Assembly: GCA_008704415.1 (NCBI GenBank)
Contig: VXIS01000416.1
Coordinates: 1-35,578, forward strand
DNA length: 35,578 bases
From: Sphaerosporella brunnea
Lineage: Eukaryota; Ascomycota; Pezizomycetes; Pezizales; Pyronemataceae
Direction of reading: 5' to 3'
The notes under the pieces are model-generated. The model saw only the letters and a program-made list of their open reading frames with translations, did no database searches and was not told the origin of the DNA. This document shows positions 18,692 through 27,970 of this stretch, piece by piece; position 1 is the stretch's first letter; every line of letters starts with the position of its first letter. Position numbers and translations under genes: made by a program.

Positions 18692-19311
18692 ATGCCGCGC
18701 GACACTTCAAGCAACGATGGATCCGCCGATGGCGGTATCCAGGGTGTAGTTCCGCCTGCTGCTAGTGGCGAGCAGATCCCCAAGGTACGTTCGTTCCTCG
18801 TGAAGATATGTTTAGCGACTAATTGATGGAGACGTCTGCCGAGTCCGTCTCGACCAACAACGAGGACTGTCGCGAGTACCAGCCCCCCACTACTTACGTG
18901 ACGAACGTTGCTATCTGGCGTAGCCCTGGCACCACTTCGACCAGCACCTTCGTTCATCAGGGAAAGAGCTTCATTAAGCCGCCGGCCTATCCATACGACG
19001 CCGTCACAATTGGCGAGTTGAGGGCTGTAATACTTCGGTCGATGGAAGGTCTTCCAACCCTGGACGTCGAGTTCATAGCCACTGTCGCAGAGCACGATCC
19101 GATCCGTGGATTGGGCATGGCTAGACTTATGCATCACATCAACGCTCAGGGCAATACGTCTACCGCCGCTGAAACTTGGGAAATCCTCATGAAGTATGGC
19201 CCTAAATCAGACGAAGACGGTGGCGGCACGATGTCTGATGGTGGCGCTGATGACGATGACGGGTTTGCCGTTGACGATGATCCGTTCGCTGATTTCGATG
19301 ATGAGTTCTGA
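18692..19311 (+). CDS. Gene D: two-exon, 190-aa protein with acidic C-terminus
   Basis: Exon 1 (18692-18784, 31 codons) and exon 2 (18832-19311, ending TGA) join over a 47-nt intron with donor GTACGT and a GACTAATTG branch site close to the acceptor GATGGAG, phase 0. The first exon encodes a short flexible Ser/Gly leader. The middle (about residues 45-150) looks folded and includes VTNVAIWRSPG, FIKPPAYPYDAVTIGELRAV, MEGLPTLDVEFIATVAEHDP and WEILMKYGP. The last 35 residues are very acidic (DADDDDGF to FADFDDEF). I do not recognise a family and no enzyme motif is visible. Codon-like regularity, the good intron and the complete frame make it one of the surest genes here. It has no close neighbour on its strand. 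Confidence 0.8.
18785..18831 (+). other. Gene D intron (47 nt)
   Basis: Donor GTACGT, branch-like ACTAAT 8-13 bases before acceptor GGAG, phase 0. The acceptor lacks a pyrimidine tract, but the frame continues exactly. Confidence 0.65.
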
Positions 19312-20483
19312 GATCAGCCACGGAAATTGCAACATCAACTGGATGGTGTGCTAGTGCTAGTGCTGGCATAATGAAATCTTGTTGACCTCACAGTTCTGAA
19401 ACCAATGCATCACGTGTGACTTCCAACCTGACCTCGAGTGACAAATATTCCCGTTCCGCGAATGTATTGCAACTCTAAACCCACCGTGACGCAACAAAAT
19501 AGTCAATATGAACAATATCAACCGCAAACAGACTTGCTTTCAAACATTCGGTTGCGGACCGCCTACTGTGTAGCTCACCGGTTTCAGCAAGGTGTTTGCA
19601 GCACCAGAGGACCTCCTGAAAACTGCCAGATACCACTACGTCGAACCATCACGTAAAGGAGATACTTAACGCCACCAACTTGCCTCCATGCAGCTTGTCA
19701 TTAGGCGTTCCAAACTGCCCTGGTTGGCGGTCTGGCTACCTTGACTTAATACGTCAGCCGGGCTGCCTTATCGAGAATGACCCCTCGTACGGAGCTCTAC
19801 GTTGCTCAGTCCCCTTGCAACGAACATTCGCAATTTACTGGAGCTGTTGATCTTGTGGCAACGCGATTTTTTCTCCACCAATGAAAGTAATCACTTTCGA
19901 CTTGGGACCGTTCATGTGTCTGGCGAGGTCAACCATGGTTGACAAAGAGGTGGCAGTCAAACCATGGGTAAATCAATACAATGGCGATCATTGAATCTAG
20001 AGGCTAGGATATTCTCAGAAATAACTGTACACAGCACAGTCATGCATCTATCTATTGGCTGTGTGTGTTTTTTCGACGGGTTTGCCGTCGAACTGCGGTG
20101 CGAGTCCAACAGCCATTCAGCCCGGCGGGCTGTCATGGCAGCCAAACAGTGCAACCCAGGCCGCAAAGGTAGCCAGCCCGGTCGGCTGGCTATTGAAAAG
20201 CCTGCCCCGATGTCTAAAATCGCCTCGACAACACGGTAAATGTATAACGAACCTCAAGCACGAGACGGCATGCCACAAGTGCCACTCTTGTGAGCTACAG
20301 ATTGAGCACCTGTAGGCTGCGCTGTATGCGTTTATACCTCCATTGGGCACAATTCTATTTTCTTGGTACACGCCCGGCCTTGGTTGGGGGCCCGCAACGC
20401 TCGGGTGATGTCTGCTGGTGAGATCCAGCTGCCACTGAAATTCGCAGTCAAAGTAGTGACGCAAACCCAAATGTTATCGGGTG
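19312..20483. other. Interval between gene D and repeat copy 1
   Basis: Short opposing frames only. A TAGTGC triplet run lies about 40 bases after the gene D stop (CTAGTGCTAGTGCTGG). The notable part is a cluster of hairpins at 20072-20191, listed separately. Confidence 0.4.
20072..20191. repeat. Cluster of three perfect hairpins
   Basis: Three separate inverted repeats lie within 120 bp. The first is TTCGACGG/CCGTCGAA with a 5-base loop (20072-20092). The second is CAGCCCGGCGGGCTG (20118-20132), extended by outer GCCAT/ATGGC arms (20112-20139). The third is AGCCAGCC/GGCTGGCT with a 5-base loop (20171-20191). Stems are perfect. No T run follows, so they do not look like simple terminators. 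They could be part of a structured RNA or the remains of small palindromic elements. Confidence 0.55.
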
Positions 20484-21411
20484 TTATCGACGCTCAACCT
20501 GGGTAGCGTGTAAACGAGCACCAGGCCTGTCACAGCTCAGTTTCGACTGCAGGCGAACGACACAGCAGCTACCACCAGTTGCTGTCGCTCGATGGTTTGG
20601 TCGAACGCTTATGCCAGGTCGCTGATGATCACAGGTTTTCTCGGTATGGGTGAGTGTCTGGTTGACGTCGGTGTTCCATGTGTATGGACTCAGCCATGAG
20701 CACCGCCTCGAAAGAACATTCTGGCATAGATTTACGTCTGCAAACAGCGTTCACTCCAAGGCCGCAGCCAAACAACACGGCGACCGGATGTGGTTCCGTG
20801 GTTGATAACAGGGTCAAGATGCATTCAGCGAAGGATTTGACTGTCGCGGTTGACCGGCCATGAGTAGGGAGGCGAAGCAGTTGGTTTCTGACGTTGTCAT
20901 CCACAGCGTCGCTCATACTGTGCAAGAATACAACGCGCAGGAGAGAGCGCCCATGGCTCACGAATCTGAGCGTTTGGCGCGTGCGGTGTTTTGTGGAACA
21001 AAGTACCTGATAATGTCCCACGATCCCTTAACATTTACTCCCGAGAAGTGGATGCATCACAAGTCTTGGTGGCTTAACGGTGGCGCGTTGATGCGAGCTC
21101 TAGGTGACTGCAGCACCCTGGGTTCAAATCTCTGCAAGATCGTTTCGCGGGTTTGGGGAGTGCCCGGGGACGCCTGGGTCGGGTAAGGTAAGTATTACCA
21201 GACTTAAATTTTTGCTTTTTTTGGAATCAACAGCACCCATAGATCCTACCCCACAACAGCTATTGTCTTCAGCAATATTCTCTACGCAGCCAGTCTTGGC
21301 ACGAGGATTTGTCGCTGTCGGAAAAAAAAAACATCGCTTAAACACAACTCTGGAGAATGCGCGCTCACTTGTGAAGCCACCAACAAATTGTTTGTTCATC
21401 TCGGCTACGTA
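20484..21411 (+). repeat. Dispersed repeat family R, copy 1 (plus orientation)
   Basis: This segment matches the reverse complement of 29560-30526 along about 0.9 kb, with many substitutions and small indels (roughly 80% by eye). It shares its inner boundary (GTTTGTTCATCTCGGCTA) with copy 4. It contains the nearly invariant 162-bp tRNA-like core at 21055-21216. Open frames inside copies 1 and 3 show a similar stretch (IDLRLQTAFTPRPQP here), but no complete reading frame is shared, so this looks like a non-coding or decayed repeat. Confidence 0.75.
21055..21216 (+). ncRNA. 162-bp tRNA-like Pol III module, copy 1 (SINE-like core)
   Basis: The A box is TGGCTTAACGG (21070-21080) and the B box GGTTCAAATCT (21121-21131). 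A tRNA-like outer pairing TCTTG/CAAGA (21064-21068 with 21135-21139) encloses both. After about 60 GC-rich bases a hairpin GGTAA-GTA-TTACC leads into TTAAATTTTTGCTTTTTTT, a good Pol III terminator. This is the organisation of a tRNA-derived SINE or a Pol III non-coding RNA of about 165 nt. The copy differs from copies 2 and 4 by one base (a C/T change near position 36). No open protein frame of note is conserved. Confidence 0.7.
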
Positions 21412-22002
21412 GTTCTATCCCGTAGTTCCTTTTGCCATGTACGAGCCCATGGGACGTAGCGAACCGCTCGGGGGGGGGGGGCTACGGCGTGCTCTAGGAT
21501 ATTTAGGCACCTGAAAGTGATGATCTCGCCAACCTTGCGGCGCAGTCCTGCGTGCTGACAATCCAAATGCCGAGCAATGTGAATTCTTAATGAAGAAGCC
21601 CGTCGCATGAGTTATACCTTTGAAGAAGTCAAAAACCTCACTCTCTCGCCACCAGCCAGAGAGGTAATGCTTTAGAGAGCAAAAGCTCCCCGAAGTGGAA
21701 CACAAACCTCTACCACACGTCGGGTTGCTATTTCTTCCACGCTTTCTGGTGTGGCGGGGGGAGGGGGGGGGGCCCATTTGCTCTTGTCGTGCACAGTTTA
21801 TAAGCGAGGATCACCCCCGCACGGGTTTTTTTTGGTCCAGAGCGCATCCTTGTGCAGCAAGAGTGCCAGTCTCTTACTCGCAGGTCCTCTCACATCACCC
21901 TTCACCTTCGTTGGACTCAGTCTGACTGGAGGTCTGCATGCTGAAACACCCACATCCAAACCACAGAACCCGGACGCGGAGTGAGGTAGCGAGCCTCGAA
22001 GC
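21412..22002. other. Interval with long G runs
   Basis: G runs of about 13 at 21468-21480 and about 11 at 21760-21771 stand out, along with a T run at 21827-21833. No supported gene. Sequence quality around the homopolymers may be poor. Confidence 0.4.
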
Positions 22003-22028
22003 ATACCCCATCTACTCGACTATAACAC

Positions 22029-22541
22029 ATACCGCTATCTGGTGAAATATAGAGTTCCCGAGATCTCGGTTGTAACCGAGAAGGTGAATCTAGACGTCGG
22101 GCGCACAAAATCAATCGCTGGTGGCCACGATGGTGGTGATGACGCGCAGGTGCCGGCTATGAGCTCACCATCAAATGCCGCGGCGTGCAATCCTCCACAG
22201 CGTGCGATCCTCCACAGCATCACAACACTTCGCAAACCCCGGGCTGCAAACATCCGACCGCTGAACGCTACACAAAATGCCGCGTGGATATCATGATGGG
22301 CGCGGGCGCACCGGCAATCAGAACCAAACCCCGGGCCAGCAGGGTGGGCGGCGTGAGGACCAAATCCCAAACCGTCTAGGACCGCCGCCGCCGAGCGTTC
22401 TCGGCAGAGCTAGAGCGTGCCAGTGTGTTCTTGACGACCGGTTGCGCGACTTCCATTCGGTGTGGGTGGCAATTTTATATGTTTAAGTTTTCGCTCAGAA
22501 GCGAGATCTCGGGAACTCTATATTTCACCAGATAGCGGTAT
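22029..22541. mobile_element. 513-bp element with perfect 40-bp terminal inverted repeats
   Basis: The terminal 40 bases (22029-22068, starting ATACCGCTATCTGG) are repeated exactly as the reverse complement at 22502-22541. The arms themselves hold a palindrome (CGAGATCTCG). TA at both ends fits a Tc1/mariner-type TA target site, but this is not proven. The interior is GC-rich, with a local CACAGCGTGCGATCCTCCACAG duplication and no transposase motif, so it is a non-autonomous element. Perfect arms suggest recent activity or conversion. Confidence 0.75.
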
Positions 22542-22596
22542 CTATCTATCTATCTATCCCTATATCTATCCCTATATATATCTATCCCTATATAGA
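22541..22596. repeat. TATC / CCCTATA microsatellite
   Basis: Five TATC units run into CCCTATATCTATCCCTATATATA-type repeats directly at the right edge of the 513-bp element. Microsatellites starting at an element end are common; the array may have grown from the element's terminal GGTATC. Confidence 0.8.
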
Positions 22597-23230
22597 GCAG
22601 TGGTGTGGCGTTTTCCGGTGGCGTTTACCGGAGGCTCAACTCAACCCGGTGGCGCAACCCTAATATTATGGAGCGGAGGAGCTTTAGCGACGATACTGCG
22701 GAGCGACTGTCCAGCTCTATCCCTGGATATAGAGCAAAGTGAGCCGCATCATTGACGCGGCACGGTGGCTCAACACGAAAATTTACCCTACCAGAGACTG
22801 AGTGATTAGCTGTGATTGTTCGGCGCAGTGTGGAGCGAAGCTCTAGGATCTGGAGGGGAGCCGCAGAGACAGGTAATAAAATGTTAAGGAATTGTGTACC
22901 GTGGGGGTTGAATTAGTACGAGAGCTGTAAATCAACGCTTGACTTCAACGCACTCATCCTCTGCCACCCGCAACCTTTCAATCACCCAGCTTTACTACCC
23001 CCATCATCGCCCCCGTGTCTCTATCCATATATATATAGAGCCAGGTGAGCGTGCGGTGGCTTCCACGGTGGAGCCCGGTGGCGCAACGCAGGAAACTGAA
23101 AGATTTTTCCTACTACCGGCTGAGTAATTAGCTGTGATTGGGCGGCGAATTGTGGAGCGGAGCCGTCGAGGAGCTTGAGCGACAATACTGCGGAGCGGCC
23201 ACGCTGCTGTACACAGTGCTAGGTTTGTCG
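22585..23230. repeat. Diverged repeat modules beginning TATATAGAGC
   Basis: At least three related modules start near 22590, 22725 and 23030 with (T)ATATAGAGC. They share blocks such as CCCGGTGGCGCAAC (modules 1 and 3), CTGAGTRATTAGCTGTGATTG (modules 2 and 3) and GAGGAGCTT-AGCGAC-ATACTGCGGAGCG (modules 1 and 3). They look like remnants of one small non-coding element family inserted or duplicated several times. Confidence 0.55.
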
Positions 23231-23510
23231 ATAGTCGTGTAATGGAATGGAATTGTATTTATCCGTGCCGGTGCTCATGGTGAAGTGAGACGGTCTTGCC
23301 TCCTCGACCCCAACCTACTACCTCTCTTTACGTTACTGCTTTCACCCACTACCGCCTCTCATTACTTTACTGCGCCGTGTTTCACACACATACGCCCTGA
23401 CTGCAACGTACATATGACTTTACATTAAGTGGCGCTGTACTAATGACTCCACGCCGTGTGGTCACCACACGGCTGTTCACTAGTGTGTTATAGTCGAATA
23501 GATGGGGTAT

Positions 23511-24441
23511 ATCACAGCGCAAACCTGGCCATATGGAACACTTGTATCGTGATAATGGTTACCGGTTCATGTCATGCGGCGAAACATGAAAGGCTTGGCG
23601 ACAGCGATGGGGCGTCACGCGCGTGGGCACGCAACGTTGACACAAAATGGAGGCGGCCAAGAAATTTCGTCAAATGTGTGTGCGTGTGCACCCGCCCTAT
23701 CCTATGCGCCGCTCGCTCAAAGGTTATCACAGTACCACCACCCAGTCCCACAGCCAAATGAAAAACGAACTGAAGGGGAACTCCGAGTATGTATGGGCAT
23801 CAGAGCGATGGGAGACGAGCCAGGTGCATCTAAGCAATAGACGAAAACCAAAACACCTCGCAAAAGAAGGAGACTCACCCCTGCCCACAGATATATCTCT
23901 CCGGTCGGTAAAGAACAAAGGCGTCTCTCACGGTTACGGTGTTGTCATCTCGTAGATCCGAGAGTCAACAATCCCAAAGATTGTTTACATTGCAACGTCA
24001 GCGGAAGGGCGCCTGTGTGTGTAAGACGCAACTAGCATCGCTTGTTTCCAATGAATGATTCCGTCAATGACTTCGAAGTTTAACTTGCTTCGTGCACCAG
24101 GGGTTTAAAGATCATTTGATTTTGTGCTTCTCACATCTCGAGACCCAGGAAGCATCAACTCATCGGAATCCATCATGTCAATACAACGACCATCCCCACG
24201 CAGTTGTGAGGTATTAGAATCAGAAGCGAATTCCGGCGAATCAAAAATGGAGTGATCGGAGCAAAACTAAGCAGTTCAGAGGGTGGCAGTACCTGTGAGA
24301 TCAAACTAGTTCTCAACAACAACTTCGGAGTGTTCGAAAAACACAGTGTAGGGCCATCTGGATGCTCGCACTGTTGGTTGTAGCTAGTGGGGGCGAGGCA
24401 CCGAGTTCATTAAGCATGAGGTTGCACGCAATCAATCCAAT
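23511..24441. other. Interval without a supported gene
   Basis: Frames of up to about 100 codons overlap on both strands (for example plus 23574-23840 and 23647-23955) with no splice signals or recognisable motifs. No repeat was seen. Confidence 0.35.
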
Positions 24442-25884
24442 TCATACAGCAAAAACAAAACCGCCAATATAGCCCTTTACAGCACTTTGCCACTTCGGGG
24501 AATTCAGGAAGTCAAAGACTTCGAGAACTGACGCGCGAACGAAGCCCCTTACCGAAAACGACCGAACTCCCTTGACCCGCCACAACTCCACAAGTCCTTT
24601 CAGCGATTTGAAAGTCCGGGACTGCTTGATGCGCAACTTAAGATTGGGACTGTCTGTGCTGGCAGCCGGAGGTTTGCCCAGCAGCCGCAATTTGGAGATG
24701 TCGCCCCATTCTGACAAAGCCAGGGTACCACCGTCTCGAAAAGATTGCCTGCCGATACCCTCAACATAGGTTCCCATTTAAGGTCTTGTAAACTATCCTC
24801 GTGGAAGCGACGTTTGGTGTCAAGGCTGCTTGGGCCACAAAGTTCGCAAGATTGGTCGTTGGTATTTCTTGCTCCAAAGTGTGTCGACCGGTCTTTTCTG
24901 TTCACCGGTGTTGTCTCCGGTGGCTGGCCACTCGGAGGGCTGAAGGCTGGAGGTGTCGACGATAATCGCCATGTCGAATCCGCGAGGTTCCTCCTTCAGT
25001 TTCTCGATGCTTTTGGCCAACATAGCCGCCGCTCCATCCGTTGATGAAAGGTGGATCGTCCATATCGCATGCACGGCAACGCGCGCAGGGCAATCAATTG
25101 GGCCTCGATCGAGATGTCGCAGGGTGTCGATACTATTACTCCGCGATTGGCAGGGCAACGCGAATACCGAAAATCGTCTTGCTGGTTGCTTTTTCGGTGT
25201 TCAGATTTTCGCGCAGAAACATGTTCGAAGAACCGCTGGGTGAACGATACACTGGAGACCTTGCTGCGCTTGGCAGTACCAGTTTCGTTGCAGGCCGCCA
25301 CCAAATCGACACATCGGTTGGGCCGGAGACATATGGCACTGAGAAACCGCTGTAGCAGCACAATCGAGTTGACATTATTGGCTGCTGATCGATACTCATG
25401 GACGGCTATTAGTCTGTCAGAACTGCAGTCGTCGTGCGCCATTAACATCGCTTACTTTGTCATAAAATGGCTGTGACGTTGCGAGCACAGGTCGGGCAAC
25501 AGCTTCCGTTTCGGAGCGAGGGAGGAGTGGAGTGGTTCGTGAAGAGGACAGTTGTAGGGATCGGATTTCAAGCGCTGTGGGGTTGATGAGAAGGAAAGAA
25601 GAAATGGCAACAGAGATAATTTCACGTGGTGGTGACTCGGTGGGGTACGAAGGTGGGATGGTGTTGCCTGGGCAATTGTCTTTGTGCCTGACCCCGACAA
25701 AAGTGAACTCAATATAGCTAGCCAGCCGGACTTCCTGCATTGCGCGGACCAGAAAGCCGGCGTGCCGTTTCGACTGACCACCCGTTGTGGCGTATCCACG
25801 ATTGCTGCTGCTCAGCATATTAACCTGCACTTGACAACACAGCCGGCAGCCCGCAGCCAACGCTTCGCACGAAGAAAGGCTCAA
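24442..25884 (-). pseudogene. Possible multi-exon or decayed gene, minus strand
   Basis: Four minus frames follow one another: 25884-25417, 25448-24996, 25158-24820 and 24777-24442. The first, third and fourth are in the same frame. A plausible intron lies at the first junction (a GTAAGC donor just after the FYDK codons, a CAGACTAATAG acceptor). Between the last two, TGA, TAG and TAA occur within 45 bases, as expected of an intron or decay. Protein-like segments include GFDMAIIVDTSSLQPSEW and FDFLNSPKWQSAVKGYIGGF. The family is not recognised, exon limits are uncertain, and opposing plus frames of similar length exist, so this is only a candidate. Confidence 0.27.
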
Positions 25885-26122
25885 TTATGCAATCAACGCA
25901 ATGATGAGTAGTGTTGTCGCGGTTGTAACACGAGTCAAACCCTGTGAACCAGTGTGGGGTAATAAGTGTGAGGAAGTGTGGGGTCATGAGTGGGAGGAGA
26001 CTAACGTGAAAACGCGAATGCTGTGCTGCTTTTCATCGGCCGCCGTGGTCCCGGCAATAACATATCCATCATGGCAGTCTATGAACAGGTGTTGTCGCAA
26101 ACTGATAGCATAAAAAACAAAC
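25885..26122. other. Short interval left of repeat copy 2
   Basis: It contains GTGTGGGGT-type short repeats (25950-25985) but no gene. It is not homologous to the left flanks of core copies 1, 3 and 4. Confidence 0.4.
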
Positions 26123-26284
26123 AGCAAAAATTTAAGTCTGGTAATACTTACCTTACCCGACCCAGGCGTCCCCGGGCACTCCCCAAACCCGCGAAACGAT
26201 CTTGCAGAGATTTGAACCCAGGGTGCTGCAGTCACCTAGAGCTCGCATCAATGCGCCACCGTTAAGCCACCAAGACTTGTGATG
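26123..26284 (-). ncRNA. 162-bp tRNA-like Pol III module, copy 2
   Basis: It is identical to copy 4 and one substitution from each of copies 1 and 3. The A and B boxes, the terminal hairpin and the T-rich end are all intact. In transcript sense it ends TTTTTGCTGTTTGTTTTTT. Unlike the others, sequence beyond the T-rich end (below 26123) is unrelated, which helps define this as the 3' limit of the module. Confidence 0.7.
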
Positions 26285-26392
26285 TTTTGTTATGCGCGGG
26301 ACTAAATGTTAAGGGGCTGCATCATCGAGTTCATGATATTTCGGCAAAGTGGTAGCCTAAGATATCGACGCCTCCCACAAGCCCCAGCGGTA
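26285..26392 (-). repeat. Repeat family R, variant flank shared with copy 4
   Basis: About 108 bp next to the core match 35345-35452 with only a few substitutions. They correspond, with much more divergence, to the CACTTCTCGGGAGTAAATGTTAAGGG flank of copies 1 and 3. Homology stops at GCCCCAGCGGTA on both copies, marking a shared boundary. Confidence 0.7.
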
Positions 26393-26899
26393 TGACGGCG
26401 TGGTTTGGTGCTCGATATGATTCATCGCGCGCGATCGCAGGCTCAATGCAGGACCGCAAACAACTCAACCTCTAGTGTGCATAGTCGCGTTCTCACTTCG
26501 CTGATTATAGCCTCCGTATTGAGCAACGTAGGCGTCCGCTACAGCACGCTTCATGTCGTGCTGTGATCTGCTTTGTTTAGGCAGTGGATCGCGCGTGCTC
26601 AGTTTACAGATGCTAGAAAGCAAGTGCACTCCGAGCATAGCTCAACAACCGACAAAGCCCACCAAGGAACCGCATTTCTCTCGTCACGCCGGCTATATCT
26701 AGTGCTTGTACCACTCCCCTCCTTCCCTTGCGCAGAAACAACGGCTACGCATCAGCATCCCGCCTCGAGACCTTGTCAGCGTATGTACGATAAGCGCGCT
26801 GCCAAGCCTTCGCATCTTATCTTATATTGATCTCTAATCTCAATCTTTCAGCCTCATCATCGCCTGATCCGAAGTGTTGTGTGGTTACCCTCACCGATC
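26393..26899 (+). other. Interval with a possible host promoter, exon and intron
   Basis: A TATATCTA box (about 26692) and a CT-rich stretch are followed by a good intron: donor GTATGT at 26781, branch TCTAATC, acceptor CAATCTTTCAG ending at 26851 (71 nt). The following exon would run only 48 bases before the pogo-like element starts. No confident start codon or product can be assigned. It may be the 5' end of a gene broken by the insertion. Confidence 0.3.
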
Positions 26900-27970
26900 T
26901 GCCAAGGTGACTAACGTCATCACTCGCAGGCTCGCTTCCCAGGGGCACTCCGATGGAGTGCCAGCCAGCCCAACAATAGTCACTAAGTCCAACGATAGAA
27001 TTTTTTGACCACCACCCCATCGACCCCATTTTCACCACCACCACCATCACGACCAAACCATGCAGTAAGCTGAGTCCTATAAGTCTGTCGAGAGACGAAT
27101 CCAAGCTGCAATCGAGGTTCTCGGAAGAGAGATGTAGTCAACATCGCCGCTGCAGCTCGCGAGTTCAACCTTCCAGAACAACGACTTCGAGCTCGATGGA
27201 AGAAGGGTCGACCAGCCAAAAGCGATCTGCCCGGACCGAATAAGAAGCTGACAGAGGCCCAAGAACTTTATACGGTCTTTGAAGCGTCAATTCCAGTCTG
27301 TTTACAACGAAGTCTGTCACCTTGAAGGAGCGACACCAAGTCTGAAGCGTAGACTTAAGACTGCACTGACTGGAGGGCTGGCGCAAGCACACGCTGGTGC
27401 TGAAGCAGCTGCAGAGATTAAGGCAGCCAAAGAATCAGAAGAGATTCGGCGCAAGCAATCCAAGCGTACGCATCTTCAGCGTGGCGGCGTTTTGTCTGCC
27501 GAGGAGGCGCGCGACATGGTGGTGCCGAGGGATGAGGATGAGGCGAAAAAGGCACGAGAAGCACTGGAGCGTGCGCAGACTGCCATCAAGGGAGCTGCAA
27601 GAGCATCAAGAAAACGATTTCTTGATGCTGTGAAGGAGAGTAGAAAGAAAATTCTGGCATCTTCTTCTTCTCGGAAGAAGCTCATGAAGGCATTGTGTTT
27701 GGAGGTTCGGAAGGAAGGAAACGGGCGAAGCATAGCAAGTAGGGCAAGACTGAACGCATGTAATTCTATATTCTATATTCTATGTGTTTCCATGTAATTC
27801 TGAGATGTATAAGACTATGCCTGCTGCATGGTTTGGTCGTGATGGTGGCGGTGGTCGAAAAATTCTATCGTTGGACTTAGTGACTATTGTTGGACTGGCT
27901 GGCACTCCATCGGAGTGCCCCTGGGAAGCGAGCCTGCGAGCGACCGGGGGTGACGTTAGTCACCTTGGCA
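26900..27970 (+). mobile_element. Internally deleted pogo-like transposon with about 150-bp terminal inverted repeats
   Basis: The left arm (26900-27065) and right arm (27824-27970) are long inverted repeats, starting TGCCAAGGTGACTAACGTCA and including an internal palindrome GGCACTCCGATGGAGTGCC. They differ by a few substitutions and two indels. The arms reach into the transposase start, so the ATGCAG start region is itself part of the inverted repeat. Between them lies a transposase coding remnant with its N- and C-terminal parts but without the catalytic core. No TA duplication is evident at the outer ends, so the exact termini or the superfamily assignment could be off. Confidence 0.75.
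27060..27797 (+). pseudogene. Defective pogo/Fot1-type transposase (DDE core deleted)
   Basis: The N-terminal part (27060-27300) encodes RRIQAAIEVLGRE and, after a one-base frameshift at about 27113, NIAAAAREFNLPEQRLRARW followed by GRPAK. This is the Psq-type helix-turn-helix that binds the transposon ends in fungal pogo-like transposases. Codon 3 is a TAA. From about 27280 the sequence jumps to the characteristic C-terminal tail: a basic helical region with SLKRRLKTALTGGLAQAHAG, then LQRGGVLSAEEARDMVVPRDEDE and a long Lys/Glu/Arg helix, ending at a TAA at 27795-27797. The central DDE nuclease domain, normally about 200-250 residues, is absent. It therefore cannot be active; it could at most be moved in trans. 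Confidence 0.78.

Larger units (their letters stand above)
22003..23510. mobile_element. Composite inverted-repeat structure, outer 27-bp arms
   Basis: ATACCCCATCTACTCGACTA...ACA at 22003-22029 is matched by its reverse complement at 23484-23510 with one mismatch in 27. The enclosed 1.5 kb holds a second, perfect inverted-repeat element (22029-22541), a TATC-type microsatellite and several diverged modules. The outer left arm abuts the inner left arm directly. I read this as one transposon nested inside or next to another, both non-autonomous. No transposase frame is visible. Confidence 0.55.

Noticed and set aside
26900..27970. TA target-site duplication around the pogo-like element
   Set aside because: Bases outside the inverted repeats are GATC on the left and CGAG on the right; no TA or other duplication could be confirmed.
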